From assembly GCF_900187965.1 (NCBI RefSeq), contig NZ_FZNL01000039.1:1-38048 (forward strand): a DNA stretch of 38,048 bases, in the 5' to 3' direction. The notes under the pieces are model-generated. The model saw nothing but the letters and a program-made list of their open reading frames with translations, searched no databases and was not told the origin of the DNA. Positions 9,001 to 15,771 of this stretch are shown one piece after another; position 1 is the stretch's first letter; each line of letters begins with the position of its first letter. Source of the stretch: Flavobacterium sp. ov086 (GTDB lineage: Bacteria > Bacteroidota > Bacteroidia > Flavobacteriales > Flavobacteriaceae). A program made the position numbers and the translations under genes.

Positions 9001-9329
9001 GCCACACCAATACAAGGTGTCGGGCTGATAGTGGTTTGTGATGTACCATCACATAAACTCACCCAGCGAGAGCTGTTCCAATACTCTACACAACCGGTAG
9101 TGCTATTGTAAATGGTAAGACCATTACCAAGTGCATTGCCTTTTACAGCAAAAGCATTACGCTGGGCTGTAGTCATTTGAGGCAGTCTAAGCCCGCCAAT
9201 ATTTGCAAGCTCTAAGACAGAAAACGCCTCAGGATTTTTTTTGCTTCCTATAGAAGCTTGTGCATTTATATTTACTGAAAATAACATGGCTGCAAAAAAG
9301 AACCATATATAAAATATTTTTTTCTTCAT
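6069..9329 (-). CDS. Large exported Ig-like/FISUMP-domain protein
   Basis: 1086 residues. A signal peptide covers about residues 1-23 (ends VNINAQ). Residues about 24-95 form an N-terminal motif common in Bacteroidota exported proteins (FSVLELANIGGLRLPQM, then GLTIYNSTTGCVEYWNS). From about 200 to 720 there are repeated Ig/PKD-like modules marked by recurring FCAGGS or LCGG starts and TYTWYNG or YTWYKDG strands, and many cysteines. About residues 880-1086 match the FISUMP (Fibrobacter major paralogous) domain: FMCYNLGAD, DWYRWGSK, DPCPSGYRVPSRLEWLAV, and the TVRCISEN end. No type IX sorting domain is visible at the C terminus. A surface adhesin or binding role is inference. It stands alone, with gene-free DNA on both sides. 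Starts at ATG 9329. Confidence 0.85.
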   Translation of the reverse strand: MKKKIFYIWFFFAAMLFSVNINAQASIGSKKNPEAFSVLELANIGGLRLPQMTTAQRNAFAVKGNALGNGLTIYNSTTGCVEYWNSSRWVSLCDGTSQTTISPTPCIGVAADGTGCNQTFTVADVDCPTGPFTITIVAGGEYATLYDVDNAGGSFKVAFNENANVNARTILVRVTSTCTSLYKEFLFSQNGVNCTSMSYAVPTISPASTNLSLCAGGSAYLAVPANTANLDKLIWTRNGVEVARGVSFYIANQAGKYNVSMGAVGCNTNAANERNVTTSATAASGATSIIASNNGVLCGSNPVTLTATGNTANVVWLQNGVEKQSGPTISLTGDSSVGEWFAAIKDGSCYSKPSNSITITKSAATGQVTLNDSDALVNGKALSTFNSFCAGGSLDLSVANQKNGITYTWYNGNDIISSNPFIVPTNLTKITLRLVATDNSGATCSKEVNVVDKSVTTGGAPAQPNITGNSVLCGGTTDLTLVPAVAGTYAYTWYKDGIKMAETTPTITVTTPGVVYTGMVTTQAGCSSTVATKTIAANVSDLPVLTWVSKPASGNYGTSVSLQTAIEFGPAVSYTWTADSGAVVTGSGASVSVKLPASGTSSATLTVKVTAVNSCGKSVEIAATITMNNACPTPVLTAQSDPIQTVTAGSSANVVVSVSSAVNETYQWYSNATASTTGGTKVGTSSKTYTYTPSGAGTTYFYCIVTNGCTGNPTGTSPVFMVTANANPATLPDGTGTLGGKTCFDIAESNDGGSCVALASRVALKADFSQTATNTQTYTFTPSGQVSKIRFAYVESLGGAIVKSITNNGNESALNVTAPVTATIVYKNTLSSTNGAGTGAAFGRTTTNGLKLDIYVIYNNNANGTGADVKVKLTARIQDCACCGAYMAPNVWKEFMCYNLGADESLDPMVANPGLAGDWYRWGSKLPAAKAAPSPYLPVYAYYPEPTQAAYTMYDTAWNDKLKGANDPCPSGYRVPSRLEWLAVAANNTKKVVGTGQSAGFGFLYTGSMFGNNLMLPATTDRGYKGQLSTSGGYNYYGTGNYWSSTTGINYNITRLANYFMVLSTSSSNQATDIAFSKTVRCISEN

Positions 9330-9832
9330 TATTTAAATTGTTTAAAATTCTGTAATCCTAAATCTTAGACAGAATTATAATAACATGATATTACAAGAAT
9401 AATTCTAGATTTTTTTTTTAATCTTTTATAATTTGCAAAACAGTTCAAAACAAGCTTTAAACAGTCATAAATCTGTTGCCTGAAAATCATTTACCATACA
9501 AGGAAAACTATTTGCATAAAAGATTTTGCAACTGCAAAAAATGCTTTTGGTGTTGCTTATTTTAAATACTCTTTTTCATAGCCATTTTTATTTATTAATA
9601 TTTTTAAAAAATTTGTTTTTCCCGTAAACTACAATCGCTTACTTCTGCATTCATAACAAAATTTAATTCCCGGAAACATTAAATTTTATTAACCGCTAAA
9701 TTTTAGTCTTAAACAGGAAAAAACCACATTCAACAAAGACACATTTTTAATAGAAATTCTATAAAACAAAATGTGTTCTTTTTTTTATAAAAGAGCTCTG
9801 TTTGCCTTTTAAAAACTCACAAAAAATTGTTC
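9330..9832. other. Gene-free AT-rich stretch
   Basis: About 500 bp with long A and T runs. It must contain the promoter of the FISUMP gene, but I found no clear TTG/TAnnTTTG pair. No repeat or RNA gene was recognised. Confidence 0.6.
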
Positions 9833-10039
9833 TTAAAATTTAGAAACCTGATGCTCTATTGCCTTTATGGCTTCATTATTTAGCTTATTATACTCGGCTT
9901 TTATCATGTCAGAAACTAGTCCTGCCCTATCACCCCGAATCAATTTTCGGATATAGTCAAAAGAATACCCGTACCTTCTTTTAATAATCTTTAGCACATC
10001 TTGATTATAACTTGGTTTTGTTTTTATATTTTTGTCCAT
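9833..10039 (-). CDS. Small Cro-like DNA-binding protein (putative)
   Basis: 68 residues, basic, no signal peptide. The central part (about residues 15-55: VLKIIKRRYGYSFDYIRKLI, then GDRAGLVSDMIKAEYNKL) reads like a small helix-turn-helix protein of phage type, with a recognition-helix-like YIRKLIRGDR segment. It is transcribed divergently from a CI-like S24 repressor, with a perfect palindrome between its own -33 and -7 boxes. This is the layout of a phage Cro/CI switch, so a role as antagonist or target of the neighbour is likely but inferred. No other phage gene follows, so this may be a remnant of a prophage or a domesticated switch. Starts at ATG 10039. Confidence 0.65.
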   Translation of the reverse strand: MDKNIKTKPSYNQDVLKIIKRRYGYSFDYIRKLIRGDRAGLVSDMIKAEYNKLNNEAIKAIEHQVSKF

Positions 10040-10064
10040 TACCTTGTTTGTATTAATGTCGGGA

Positions 10065-10092
10065 CAAATGTATTAAGATATTTCTTAAACAA
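10065..10092 (-). promoter_or_regulatory. Promoter of the Cro-like gene
   Basis: Minus strand -7 box TACATTTG (10072-10065). A TTG lies at 10092-10090 (17 bp spacing) and another at 10095-10093 (20 bp). The predicted start is about 20 bases before the ATG at 10039. Confidence 0.6.
10073..10088. promoter_or_regulatory. Palindromic operator between divergent regulators
   Basis: TTAAGA-TATT-TCTTAA is a perfect inverted repeat with a 4-bp centre. It fills the space between the -33 and -7 boxes of the minus-strand gene, so a bound dimer would block that promoter. The adjacent CI-like protein is the obvious candidate ligand. Confidence 0.55.
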
Positions 10093-10131
10093 CAAGGAAA
10101 ATGTAAGATTTTTTCTAAAAAAAAATGATTG

Positions 10132-10827
10132 ATGACAGAGAACACGATAAAAAGAATTAAACTATATCTTGATTTTAAAAGCGTTAGAGTCAGCTCTTTC
10201 GAGCGAGAAGTGGGGATGTCGAACGGTTCCTTTGCCAGTCAATTAAAAAATAACAAAACAATTGGACTGGATAAATTAGAAAATATCTTAAAAATTTACA
10301 CTGATATTAACGTCGAATGGCTCTTAACCGGCGACGGAAACATGCTTAAATCGGATATTTCTTCTCAGAAAAACGTCGAGACTCCTAAAAAACAGGAAAT
10401 ATTTCACGATATAACTCAAATTCCGCTTTATGATATTCAAACCATTACAGAAATTAGCGATCTATTTGATAAGAATGAAAATCAAAGTCCTGTAGATTTT
10501 ATCAAAATTCATAAAATTTCAAATTATGATGGCGCTCTCTACATGATTGGCGACAGTATGTATCCTTTGTTGAATAGCGGAGATATTGTTATTTATAAAA
10601 AGATAAACAATCCTATCGAAAATATCATATGGGGCGAGATGTACCTTATATATGTAAACAATGATGGGAATGAATCCTTTTTTACAAAATACATAAAACA
10701 ATCTGAGCGCGAAAACTATGTAAAACTTGAATCTCAAAACCCACACCACCAAACTGTCGAATATCCTATAACAAGTATAAAGGCTCTTGCGTTGGTAAAA
10801 GCAAGTATCAGAATTAATGCATTGTGA
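10132..10827 (+). CDS. CI/LexA-like repressor with HTH and S24 domain
   Basis: 231 residues from ATG 10132; a TTG directly before it is less likely as start. An N-terminal phage-type helix-turn-helix covers about residues 1-68 (SFEREVGMSNGSFASQL, ending VEWLLTGDG), then a linker, then an S24 peptidase-like domain at about 130-225. The Ser of GDSMYP (residue 142) and the Lys of FFTKYIK (residue 186) fit the Ser-Lys dyad. The linker reads IPLYDIQTITEISDLF. At the place where relatives carry an Ala-Gly cleavage pair, this protein has Thr-Glu, so self-cleavage may be lost. It likely represses the divergent Cro-like gene through the palindrome at 10073-10088. Confidence 0.85.
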   Translation: MTENTIKRIKLYLDFKSVRVSSFEREVGMSNGSFASQLKNNKTIGLDKLENILKIYTDINVEWLLTGDGNMLKSDISSQKNVETPKKQEIFHDITQIPLYDIQTITEISDLFDKNENQSPVDFIKIHKISNYDGALYMIGDSMYPLLNSGDIVIYKKINNPIENIIWGEMYLIYVNNDGNESFFTKYIKQSERENYVKLESQNPHHQTVEYPITSIKALALVKASIRINAL

Positions 10828-11183
10828 CAAAAAAGGTTCTGAGTCCCTGAGATTCTGAGTTTTTTTTAGCTTGAAAGATTCTTGCTATAAAACATCAATT
10901 TTATAGATGTTCTGATAAATCGTAAAATTGCAGACACTTCTCTATCATCCTGAACTTGGGATAACAAAAATGAGTTGACAAGTTTTAGACATAAACTATT
11001 GTCTATATACTATTGTCTATAATTTATTTTTACATCTTTATTTGAGTTTTAAATCTTAGTAAGGCTTTAGCTAAATCAAAATGTATTTGCATAAAAATTT
11101 TCTTTACTTTTAATACTTTCTAAAATCTTGAATTTCCGGAAGAAAATTTTTAGATAAATGGCTTTAAAAAGGATAAGCAATAA
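10828..11183. other. Gene-free stretch between repressor and membrane-protein gene
   Basis: About 355 bp, AT-rich. Just after the repressor stop there is a short direct repeat of ttctgag (10836-10859) followed by T8, which might act as a terminator although no proper stem is visible. The TGTCTA boxes at 10986-11021 lie here. No gene or RNA was recognised. Confidence 0.5.
10986..11021. repeat. Three TGTCTA boxes (one inverted, two direct)
   Basis: tagaca at 10986-10991 is the complement of tgtcta at 11000-11005. The block actattgtctata occurs at 10995-11007 and again at 11009-11021. The arrangement resembles a cluster of regulator sites or a small tandem duplication. It lies about 165 bp before the next gene. 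Confidence 0.45.
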
Positions 11184-11534
11184 ATGAAAGAAAACTTAAA
11201 AAAAATCTCAATCCCTGTAATATTTCTAATTCTTGTATTGCTTTTTTTTAGTTTTAAAAAAACATACAAAGAATACACTGATCGCAGCAAGATCAATTCA
11301 AATGCAAAAATAACCAATGGATACATTACAGACTATTACGAAATTGAATCTGTCAATTATTTAGAATATCATTATACTGTCGATGGTGCTATTTATAGTA
11401 ATGAAGTTTCATCAAACCTATTATATAAAAAATGCAAAGACGATCATTCGTGTATCAATAAAAAAATATATGTAAAATATTACGCCAATGATCCTTCGAT
11501 AAGCATACCTATATTAGATACTGTTTCAAATTAA
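11184..11534 (+). CDS. Small membrane-anchored protein (DUF3592-like)
   Basis: 116 residues. One hydrophobic segment near the N terminus (about residues 9-24, VIFLILVLLFFSF) is followed by a basic stretch, then a soluble beta-rich part containing NGYITDYYEIESVNYLEYHY and IYVKYYANDPSIS. That pattern, a variable strand followed by a V-x-Y-x-x-x-x-P turn, is like DUF3592-type proteins. The function is unknown. Starts at ATG 11184, 14 bases after an AAGGATAAG stretch. It is followed 37 bp later by the zincin-like gene on the same strand. Confidence 0.6.
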   Translation: MKENLKKISIPVIFLILVLLFFSFKKTYKEYTDRSKINSNAKITNGYITDYYEIESVNYLEYHYTVDGAIYSNEVSSNLLYKKCKDDHSCINKKIYVKYYANDPSISIPILDTVSN

Positions 11535-11571
11535 AATTATTCAAATAGAAGAATTTTTGTATTTTTATTTC

Positions 11572-12087
11572 ATGACTTGGACACTCGATCAAATAAAACA
11601 AAAAGTTGATTCGTTTCATCAAAACGGACAGACTCTTAATGCTGTTTATTGGCTTTTAAAAAAGTACAATCTCAAAAGCAAAAATCTAAAAGGTTTTCTA
11701 TTTAGAGAAAAAGCAAAACCCGACTTTATCTTAATGACTACTGAAGGTGAATTTGGAGAACCTCAAATTATCAGAATTCCTGAAAATACTTTCGAATTTC
11801 CGATAGAATTAATGCTTATCCTGATTGCCCACGAAATGGTTCATGTCAATCAAAAAACAACAAAGCCATATGTTCTGGATAAAAACGAAAGAGAATGGCA
11901 AGCTTATTACGAAATGAATTTTAATATTTTGTTTCCGCAGCTTCCTGAAATTTCCAATTTCCATAAAAAGTTTTTTGCTCAAAAAGGTCTTGAATACTAT
12001 AATCGAATGGGCGAAGGTTCTGAACTTCAGCAAAAATACGCCGATCAGAAAAAGCAAGTTGAAGATTTGATTGCTTCTTTAGCGTAA
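11572..12087 (+). CDS. Zincin-like protein with HExxH motif
   Basis: 171 residues from ATG 11572; an in-frame TTG at 11557 would add five residues but is weaker. No signal peptide, so cytoplasmic. The motif LIAHEMVHVNQ (His87, Glu88, His91) is a zinc-binding HExxH, and acidic residues in EREWQAYYE (about 106-114) could supply the third ligand, in the manner of small zincin proteases. No family name is recognised with confidence; peptidase activity is inference. A strong hairpin terminator follows the stop. Confidence 0.65.
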   Translation: MTWTLDQIKQKVDSFHQNGQTLNAVYWLLKKYNLKSKNLKGFLFREKAKPDFILMTTEGEFGEPQIIRIPENTFEFPIELMLILIAHEMVHVNQKTTKPYVLDKNEREWQAYYEMNFNILFPQLPEISNFHKKFFAQKGLEYYNRMGEGSELQQKYADQKKQVEDLIASLA

Positions 12088-12095
12088 ACTCTAAA

Positions 12096-12140
12096 AACAA
12101 CAAACCCGATAGATTTTAAAAATCTGTCGGGTTTGTTGTT
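12096..12140. terminator. Bidirectional hairpin terminator
   Basis: aacaacaaacccga (12096-12109) pairs exactly with tcgggtttgttgtt (12127-12140), extended inward by further pairs. It lies between convergent genes (zincin-like and antitoxin) and can serve both. Confidence 0.85.
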
Positions 12141-12160
12141 CAAAATTACCTTCCTCAAAG

Positions 12161-12490
12161 TTATGAAACTTGCAAATTCTGATTTTCAATTTTTACATTA
12201 AAACTTATTTCAGCTTTCAAAGCTTTAAAAACTTTAATTATCGTATCAATTGTTGCACTATTTGCGCTACTTTCTAATTTAGAAATTTGAGCTTTTTTTA
12301 CACCAATCAATTCTCCCAATTGTTCTTGAGTTAATTTCCTTTCTTTTCTTGCCGTTTTAATCATTCTTCCTAAAATATCCATATTAAGCTCATATTCATA
12401 TTGATCTCTTTCTGACGTACCTATTGTACCAATATATCGATCTTTCATTTCCGAAAGAGAGTATGATTCTATTGCTGTCTTTTTTTTCAT
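12161..12490 (-). CDS. XRE-family antitoxin (HigA-like)
   Basis: 109 residues from ATG 12490; a further upstream TTG at 12514 overlaps the toxin gene and is less likely. An HTH_3 (Xre) domain spans about residues 40-95: GRMIKTARKERKLTQEQLGE, then IGVKKAQISKLES. It follows the toxin gene by about 10 bp on the same strand, the toxin-first order of HigBA-type systems. It should bind and neutralise the toxin and repress the operon promoter. The gene ends before a bidirectional terminator. Confidence 0.85.
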   Translation of the reverse strand: MKKKTAIESYSLSEMKDRYIGTIGTSERDQYEYELNMDILGRMIKTARKERKLTQEQLGELIGVKKAQISKLESSANSATIDTIIKVFKALKAEISFNVKIENQNLQVS

Positions 12491-12500
12491 AATTTTATTT

Positions 12501-12833
12501 TTATTTATTTTCAAAATAATGATTTCTTATTTTCTTAGCTCTTTCAATCTCATCAAGAGGAACTTTATCTACCTTTTTTATAAAACCGTGAGTTGCAAGA
12601 ACTAAAGTTTGCTTATTATCCATTTTATCCCAAAATGCTAACAATCTAATTTGAACACCACCAAACCTCACTCTAAATTCCCAAATCTCATCTTTCAGTT
12701 TTTTAAACAATCTCGGATCGCGATTCTTCTCTGCTAAATCAATATTGTATAATAGTTTGGTGATCGTTTTTTTATCAAGTTTTGACACAAATTCATCTGC
12801 CTCTTTTAAAAATTTTGTTTCGAAATACTTCAC
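12501..12833 (-). CDS. HigB-like toxin (Gp49/DUF891 family)
   Basis: 110 residues, basic, no signal peptide. It matches the phage-derived Gp49-like group of RelE/ParE-fold toxins: KELKDEIWEFR-type core (here KLKDEIWEFRVRFGGVQIRL), then the LATHGFIKK strand and the basic helix near the end (ERAKKIRNHYFENK). Members cleave mRNA on the ribosome or otherwise block growth and are held in check by the downstream Xre partner. The start codon is GTG at 12833; an in-frame stop (TAA) directly precedes it, so no ATG start is available. A weak start could limit toxin output. A TATTTTTG -7-like box at 12856-12849 is a possible promoter. Confidence 0.85.
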   Translation of the reverse strand: MKYFETKFLKEADEFVSKLDKKTITKLLYNIDLAEKNRDPRLFKKLKDEIWEFRVRFGGVQIRLLAFWDKMDNKQTLVLATHGFIKKVDKVPLDEIERAKKIRNHYFENK

Positions 12834-12848
12834 TTAAATTAGATATAA

Positions 12849-12898
12849 CAAAAATACCACAAAAGCTTCTAAAATTAGAAACTTTTGTGGTATTTTTT
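12849..12898 (-). terminator. Terminator after the nucleoside-transporter gene
   Basis: aaaataccacaaaag (12851-12865) pairs with cttttgtggtatttt (12882-12896), with inner pairs ttct/agaa. The A-run at the left gives a T-run on the minus strand. It separates the transporter gene from the toxin gene; the toxin's -7-like box overlaps its foot. Confidence 0.85.
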
Positions 12899-12967
12899 AT
12901 GTTTATTAAAAATTCTTTATTCTAACATTTTATCAAAAAAAAAATAATATTTGATAAACCTAATTTT

Positions 12968-14230
12968 TTAATGACTCAAATTCTCAATTTCTTTTGGATC
13001 ATGTTTGTATTTAAATAAAAACACAAATAAAATTAAAATTACAAAAGCATATCCAGCAAATGAAAACCAAACCTCTGGCCACTGAACTCTTTTTCCAATA
13101 GTAAAATAACTTACTGTTCTTCCTGCAAATTCACCACCTAAAATAGCGCCAATTCCATTGGTCATCAACATAAATAGTCCTTGTGCACTTGATCTTATTT
13201 TACTATCAGTTTCTCTCTCAACAAATAAAGAACCCGAAATATTAAAGAAATCAAAAGCCATTCCGTACACTATCATTGATAAAATAAGGAAAATTACTCC
13301 TGAACCAGGATTTCCAATTCCAAATAAAGCAAAACGCAACACCCATGCAATCATACTAAATATCATCACTTGTTTAATTCCGAATCTCTTTAAGAAAAAT
13401 GGTATAGTTAAAATAAATAATGTTTCTGAAATTTGAGACAATGAAATTATAAATACTGAATGCTCAACTCCAAAAGTACCATGATATTCTGGATTAGAAC
13501 CAAAATCCCTAATAAACGTATCACCAAACATATTTGTAACTTGTAGTGCTGCACCTAATAACATTGCAAAAACAAAAAATACTGCCATCTTTTTTTGTTT
13601 AAACAATACGAAGGCATCTAATCCAAATTTACTTGATAAAGATTGATTTGAATTTTTATTTTCTGCAGGAACATCAGGCATTGTAAAAGAAAATAAACCC
13701 GTAATAATCATTGCTACTGAAGCAAAAATAAATTGATTTGTGTTTGATTTCCAATCTGTTAAATCAGTAACCCACATTGCTATTATAAAACCTACTGTAC
13801 CCCAAACACGAATTGGAGTAAATGCTTCTTGTACATTAAATTTGAATTTATTTAAAACTGCATAACTAACAGAATTATTTAAAGCTATAGTTGGCATATA
13901 GAAACAACTAGTTGCAAAAATAACCCAATACATTTCGGTTGAGTTAGTTGCTTTTGTAGCGAAGAAAATTGCTATTCCAGCAATTATATGAGCAATACCT
14001 AAAACTTTTTGAGCACTAAAGTATTTATCAGCAATTATACCTAGCAATGCCGGCATAAATAAACTTGCCCAGCCCATTGAACCATATGTTCTTCCAATCG
14101 ACAAACCAACACTACCTCCTTCTAATGGGCCAAAAACCTGCCCCATGTAACCTCCTAATGAAATCAACCACACTCCCCAAACAAAAAATTGGAGAAAATT
14201 CATAATTGTCAGCCTTAATTTAATTCCCAT
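12968..14230 (-). CDS. Nucleoside:H+ symporter family MFS transporter
   Basis: 420 residues with about twelve hydrophobic segments. The N terminus (LRLTIMNFLQFFVWGVWLIS, then GGYMGQVFG) and the motif region around residues 42-70 (SIGRTYGSMGWASLFMPALLGIIADKYF, shown in part) are typical of the NupG/XapB nucleoside permease family. It would import nucleosides across the inner membrane with protons. It lies 68 bp after cmk, which phosphorylates CMP, so a shared pyrimidine salvage role is plausible. Starts at ATG 14230 and ends before a strong terminator. Confidence 0.8.
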   Translation of the reverse strand: MGIKLRLTIMNFLQFFVWGVWLISLGGYMGQVFGPLEGGSVGLSIGRTYGSMGWASLFMPALLGIIADKYFSAQKVLGIAHIIAGIAIFFATKATNSTEMYWVIFATSCFYMPTIALNNSVSYAVLNKFKFNVQEAFTPIRVWGTVGFIIAMWVTDLTDWKSNTNQFIFASVAMIITGLFSFTMPDVPAENKNSNQSLSSKFGLDAFVLFKQKKMAVFFVFAMLLGAALQVTNMFGDTFIRDFGSNPEYHGTFGVEHSVFIISLSQISETLFILTIPFFLKRFGIKQVMIFSMIAWVLRFALFGIGNPGSGVIFLILSMIVYGMAFDFFNISGSLFVERETDSKIRSSAQGLFMLMTNGIGAILGGEFAGRTVSYFTIGKRVQWPEVWFSFAGYAFVILILFVFLFKYKHDPKEIENLSH

Positions 14231-14298
14231 ATGATGAAATTGTCTTTTAGTAAAAATGAAGCGGTAAAACTACCATTAAAAATGATATCTACAAAAAA

Positions 14299-14991
14299 TT
14301 AAACAGTTTTAACAACATCATTTACTAATTCTAAAACAGCCGAGAATTGTTCTTCTTTATTTAAATAAGAATTATCAATTTCTATAGCATCATCTGCAAT
14401 TACCAAAGGAGAATCTTCTCGGTGTGTATCGATATGATCTCTTTCGACTACATTTTTCAAAACATCTTCATAAGATACATTATCGCCTTTTTGCTGCAGC
14501 TCATCAAAACGTCTTTGTGCACGGGTTTCAGCGCTGGCAGTCATAAAAATTTTAAGCTCTGCGTCAGGAAAAACTACGGTTCCTATATCTCTTCCATCCA
14601 TTACAATGGCTTTATTTTTACCCATTCCCTGCTGTTGTTCCACCAATTTGGAACGCACTTCTGAAACTTCAGCTACTTTACTTACAAAATTAGAAACTTC
14701 GATAGTTCTAATTTGTTTTTCAACATTTTTACCATTCAGAAACATCTCGGCAAAACCAAGATCAGCATTATATTTAAATTCTAACTGAATTTTTGGAAGT
14801 GAATCAATTAAACTTTTTTTATCAAAGAAATCAGCTCCAATAAACTTATTTTCCATTGCAAAATATGCAACAGCACGGTACATTGCTCCAGTATCAACAT
14901 AAACATATTCTAACTCTTTTGCTAACTGTTTTGCCAAAGTGCTCTTTCCTGTTGATGAGAATCCATCAATTGCAATGGTAATTTTTTTCAA
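14299..14991 (-). CDS. cmk: Cytidylate kinase
   Basis: 230 residues. It transfers phosphate from ATP to CMP or dCMP. The P-loop is at residues 10-18 (GFSSTGKST), followed by the NMP-binding region (YVDTGAMYRAVAYF) and the conserved MDGRDIGTVVFPDAELKIF segment, then RAQRRFDEL. The start codon appears to be TTG at 14991: an in-frame stop lies at 15012-15010 with no ATG between, and the first internal ATG would remove the P-loop. The neighbourhood porQ-cmk is known from other Bacteroidota; here two YkuD-like genes lie between them. Confidence 0.95.
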   Translation of the reverse strand: MKKITIAIDGFSSTGKSTLAKQLAKELEYVYVDTGAMYRAVAYFAMENKFIGADFFDKKSLIDSLPKIQLEFKYNADLGFAEMFLNGKNVEKQIRTIEVSNFVSKVAEVSEVRSKLVEQQQGMGKNKAIVMDGRDIGTVVFPDAELKIFMTASAETRAQRRFDELQQKGDNVSYEDVLKNVVERDHIDTHREDSPLVIADDAIEIDNSYLNKEEQFSAVLELVNDVVKTV

Positions 14992-15037
14992 TTTTCTATT
15001 TTTTAAATTTTAATTCCTTTTATGCTTTAATGCGACA

Positions 15038-15640
15038 TTAGTAATAAATACTCATTATAATATCCGAGTCAGAACTGTCAATTATTTTTGATACTCTTTC
15101 AAAATATCGTTTATTAACCATGGGACAGCCATAACTGTTGCAAATATAGCCATCTTTCTCTTTATACGGAACATCAAAATAATAATGAAAAACAATATCC
15201 CGCTCAAATGCTTTGCTATTTGTTTTATCTAATCCGTACAATTTATAAGCTTTCCCGAATTTGCCTTTATAAGGATTTCCTATAGCATAGTTCCCCAGTG
15301 AAGTACTTAATGAATTAGGAATATTACTAAATTTTAGTTTTCCTTTAATGCCGGTTTCAGATCCTGAACCATGTGCAACTAATCCTTTATCGATAATTTT
15401 ATTTTCTTTCAGATCATAGATAAAAAAGCGATTCTTGCCGGAAGGAATTTTCATATCAATAAAAAATGCAATTCTGTTATTATATCGTGAATTACTCTTA
15501 ATTAATCTCTTAACTTCATTGATTTTTATTATATCAATTTTCCTTTCAGTTGAGGAAGTTATTTCTTTGTCTTTCCTGAAAATTTTATATCCAATAAAAA
15601 ACAACAGCAATACAAGAAAAACAAAAAAGATCTTCTTCAT
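15038..15640 (-). CDS. YkuD-like L,D-transpeptidase-family protein, copy 1
   Basis: 200 residues. An N-terminal hydrophobic segment (about 3-19) is a signal anchor, so the catalytic part faces the periplasm. The murein L,D-transpeptidase catalytic-like (YkuD_2) domain covers about 55-195: IPSGKNRFFIYDL, VAHGSGSETG (residues 88-97), FHYYFDVPY, and the catalytic-site segment NSYGCPMVN with Cys172. The motif normally reads SHGC; this copy has Tyr in place of His (residue 170). The family cross-links or trims peptidoglycan. It is colinear over all 200 residues with the next gene upstream, a tandem paralogue. Starts at ATG 15640. Confidence 0.85.
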   Translation of the reverse strand: MKKIFFVFLVLLLFFIGYKIFRKDKEITSSTERKIDIIKINEVKRLIKSNSRYNNRIAFFIDMKIPSGKNRFFIYDLKENKIIDKGLVAHGSGSETGIKGKLKFSNIPNSLSTSLGNYAIGNPYKGKFGKAYKLYGLDKTNSKAFERDIVFHYYFDVPYKEKDGYICNSYGCPMVNKRYFERVSKIIDSSDSDIIMSIYY

Positions 15641-15696
15641 AGGATATTATTTCTTTGATTAGATAAAAATCAGGATTAAAAAGGATGTTGTGATTT

Positions 15697-15732
15697 CAAA
15701 AAAAATGCTGTTGAAAAAATTGACAACAGCAT
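15697..15732 (-). terminator. Terminator between the YkuD paralogues
   Basis: atgctgttg (15705-15713) pairs with caacagcat (15724-15732); the eight A at 15697-15704 become a T-run on the minus strand. It would end transcripts coming from porQ and copy 2. Confidence 0.8.
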
Positions 15733-15771
15733 AATATTTTATTTTTATTGAAATGGTATGTGATAAAAGTT

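Noticed and set aside
10836..10870. Terminator after the S24 repressor gene
   Set aside because: The repeats (ttctgag) are direct and not inverted, so no proper stem forms before the T-run; kept only as a note.
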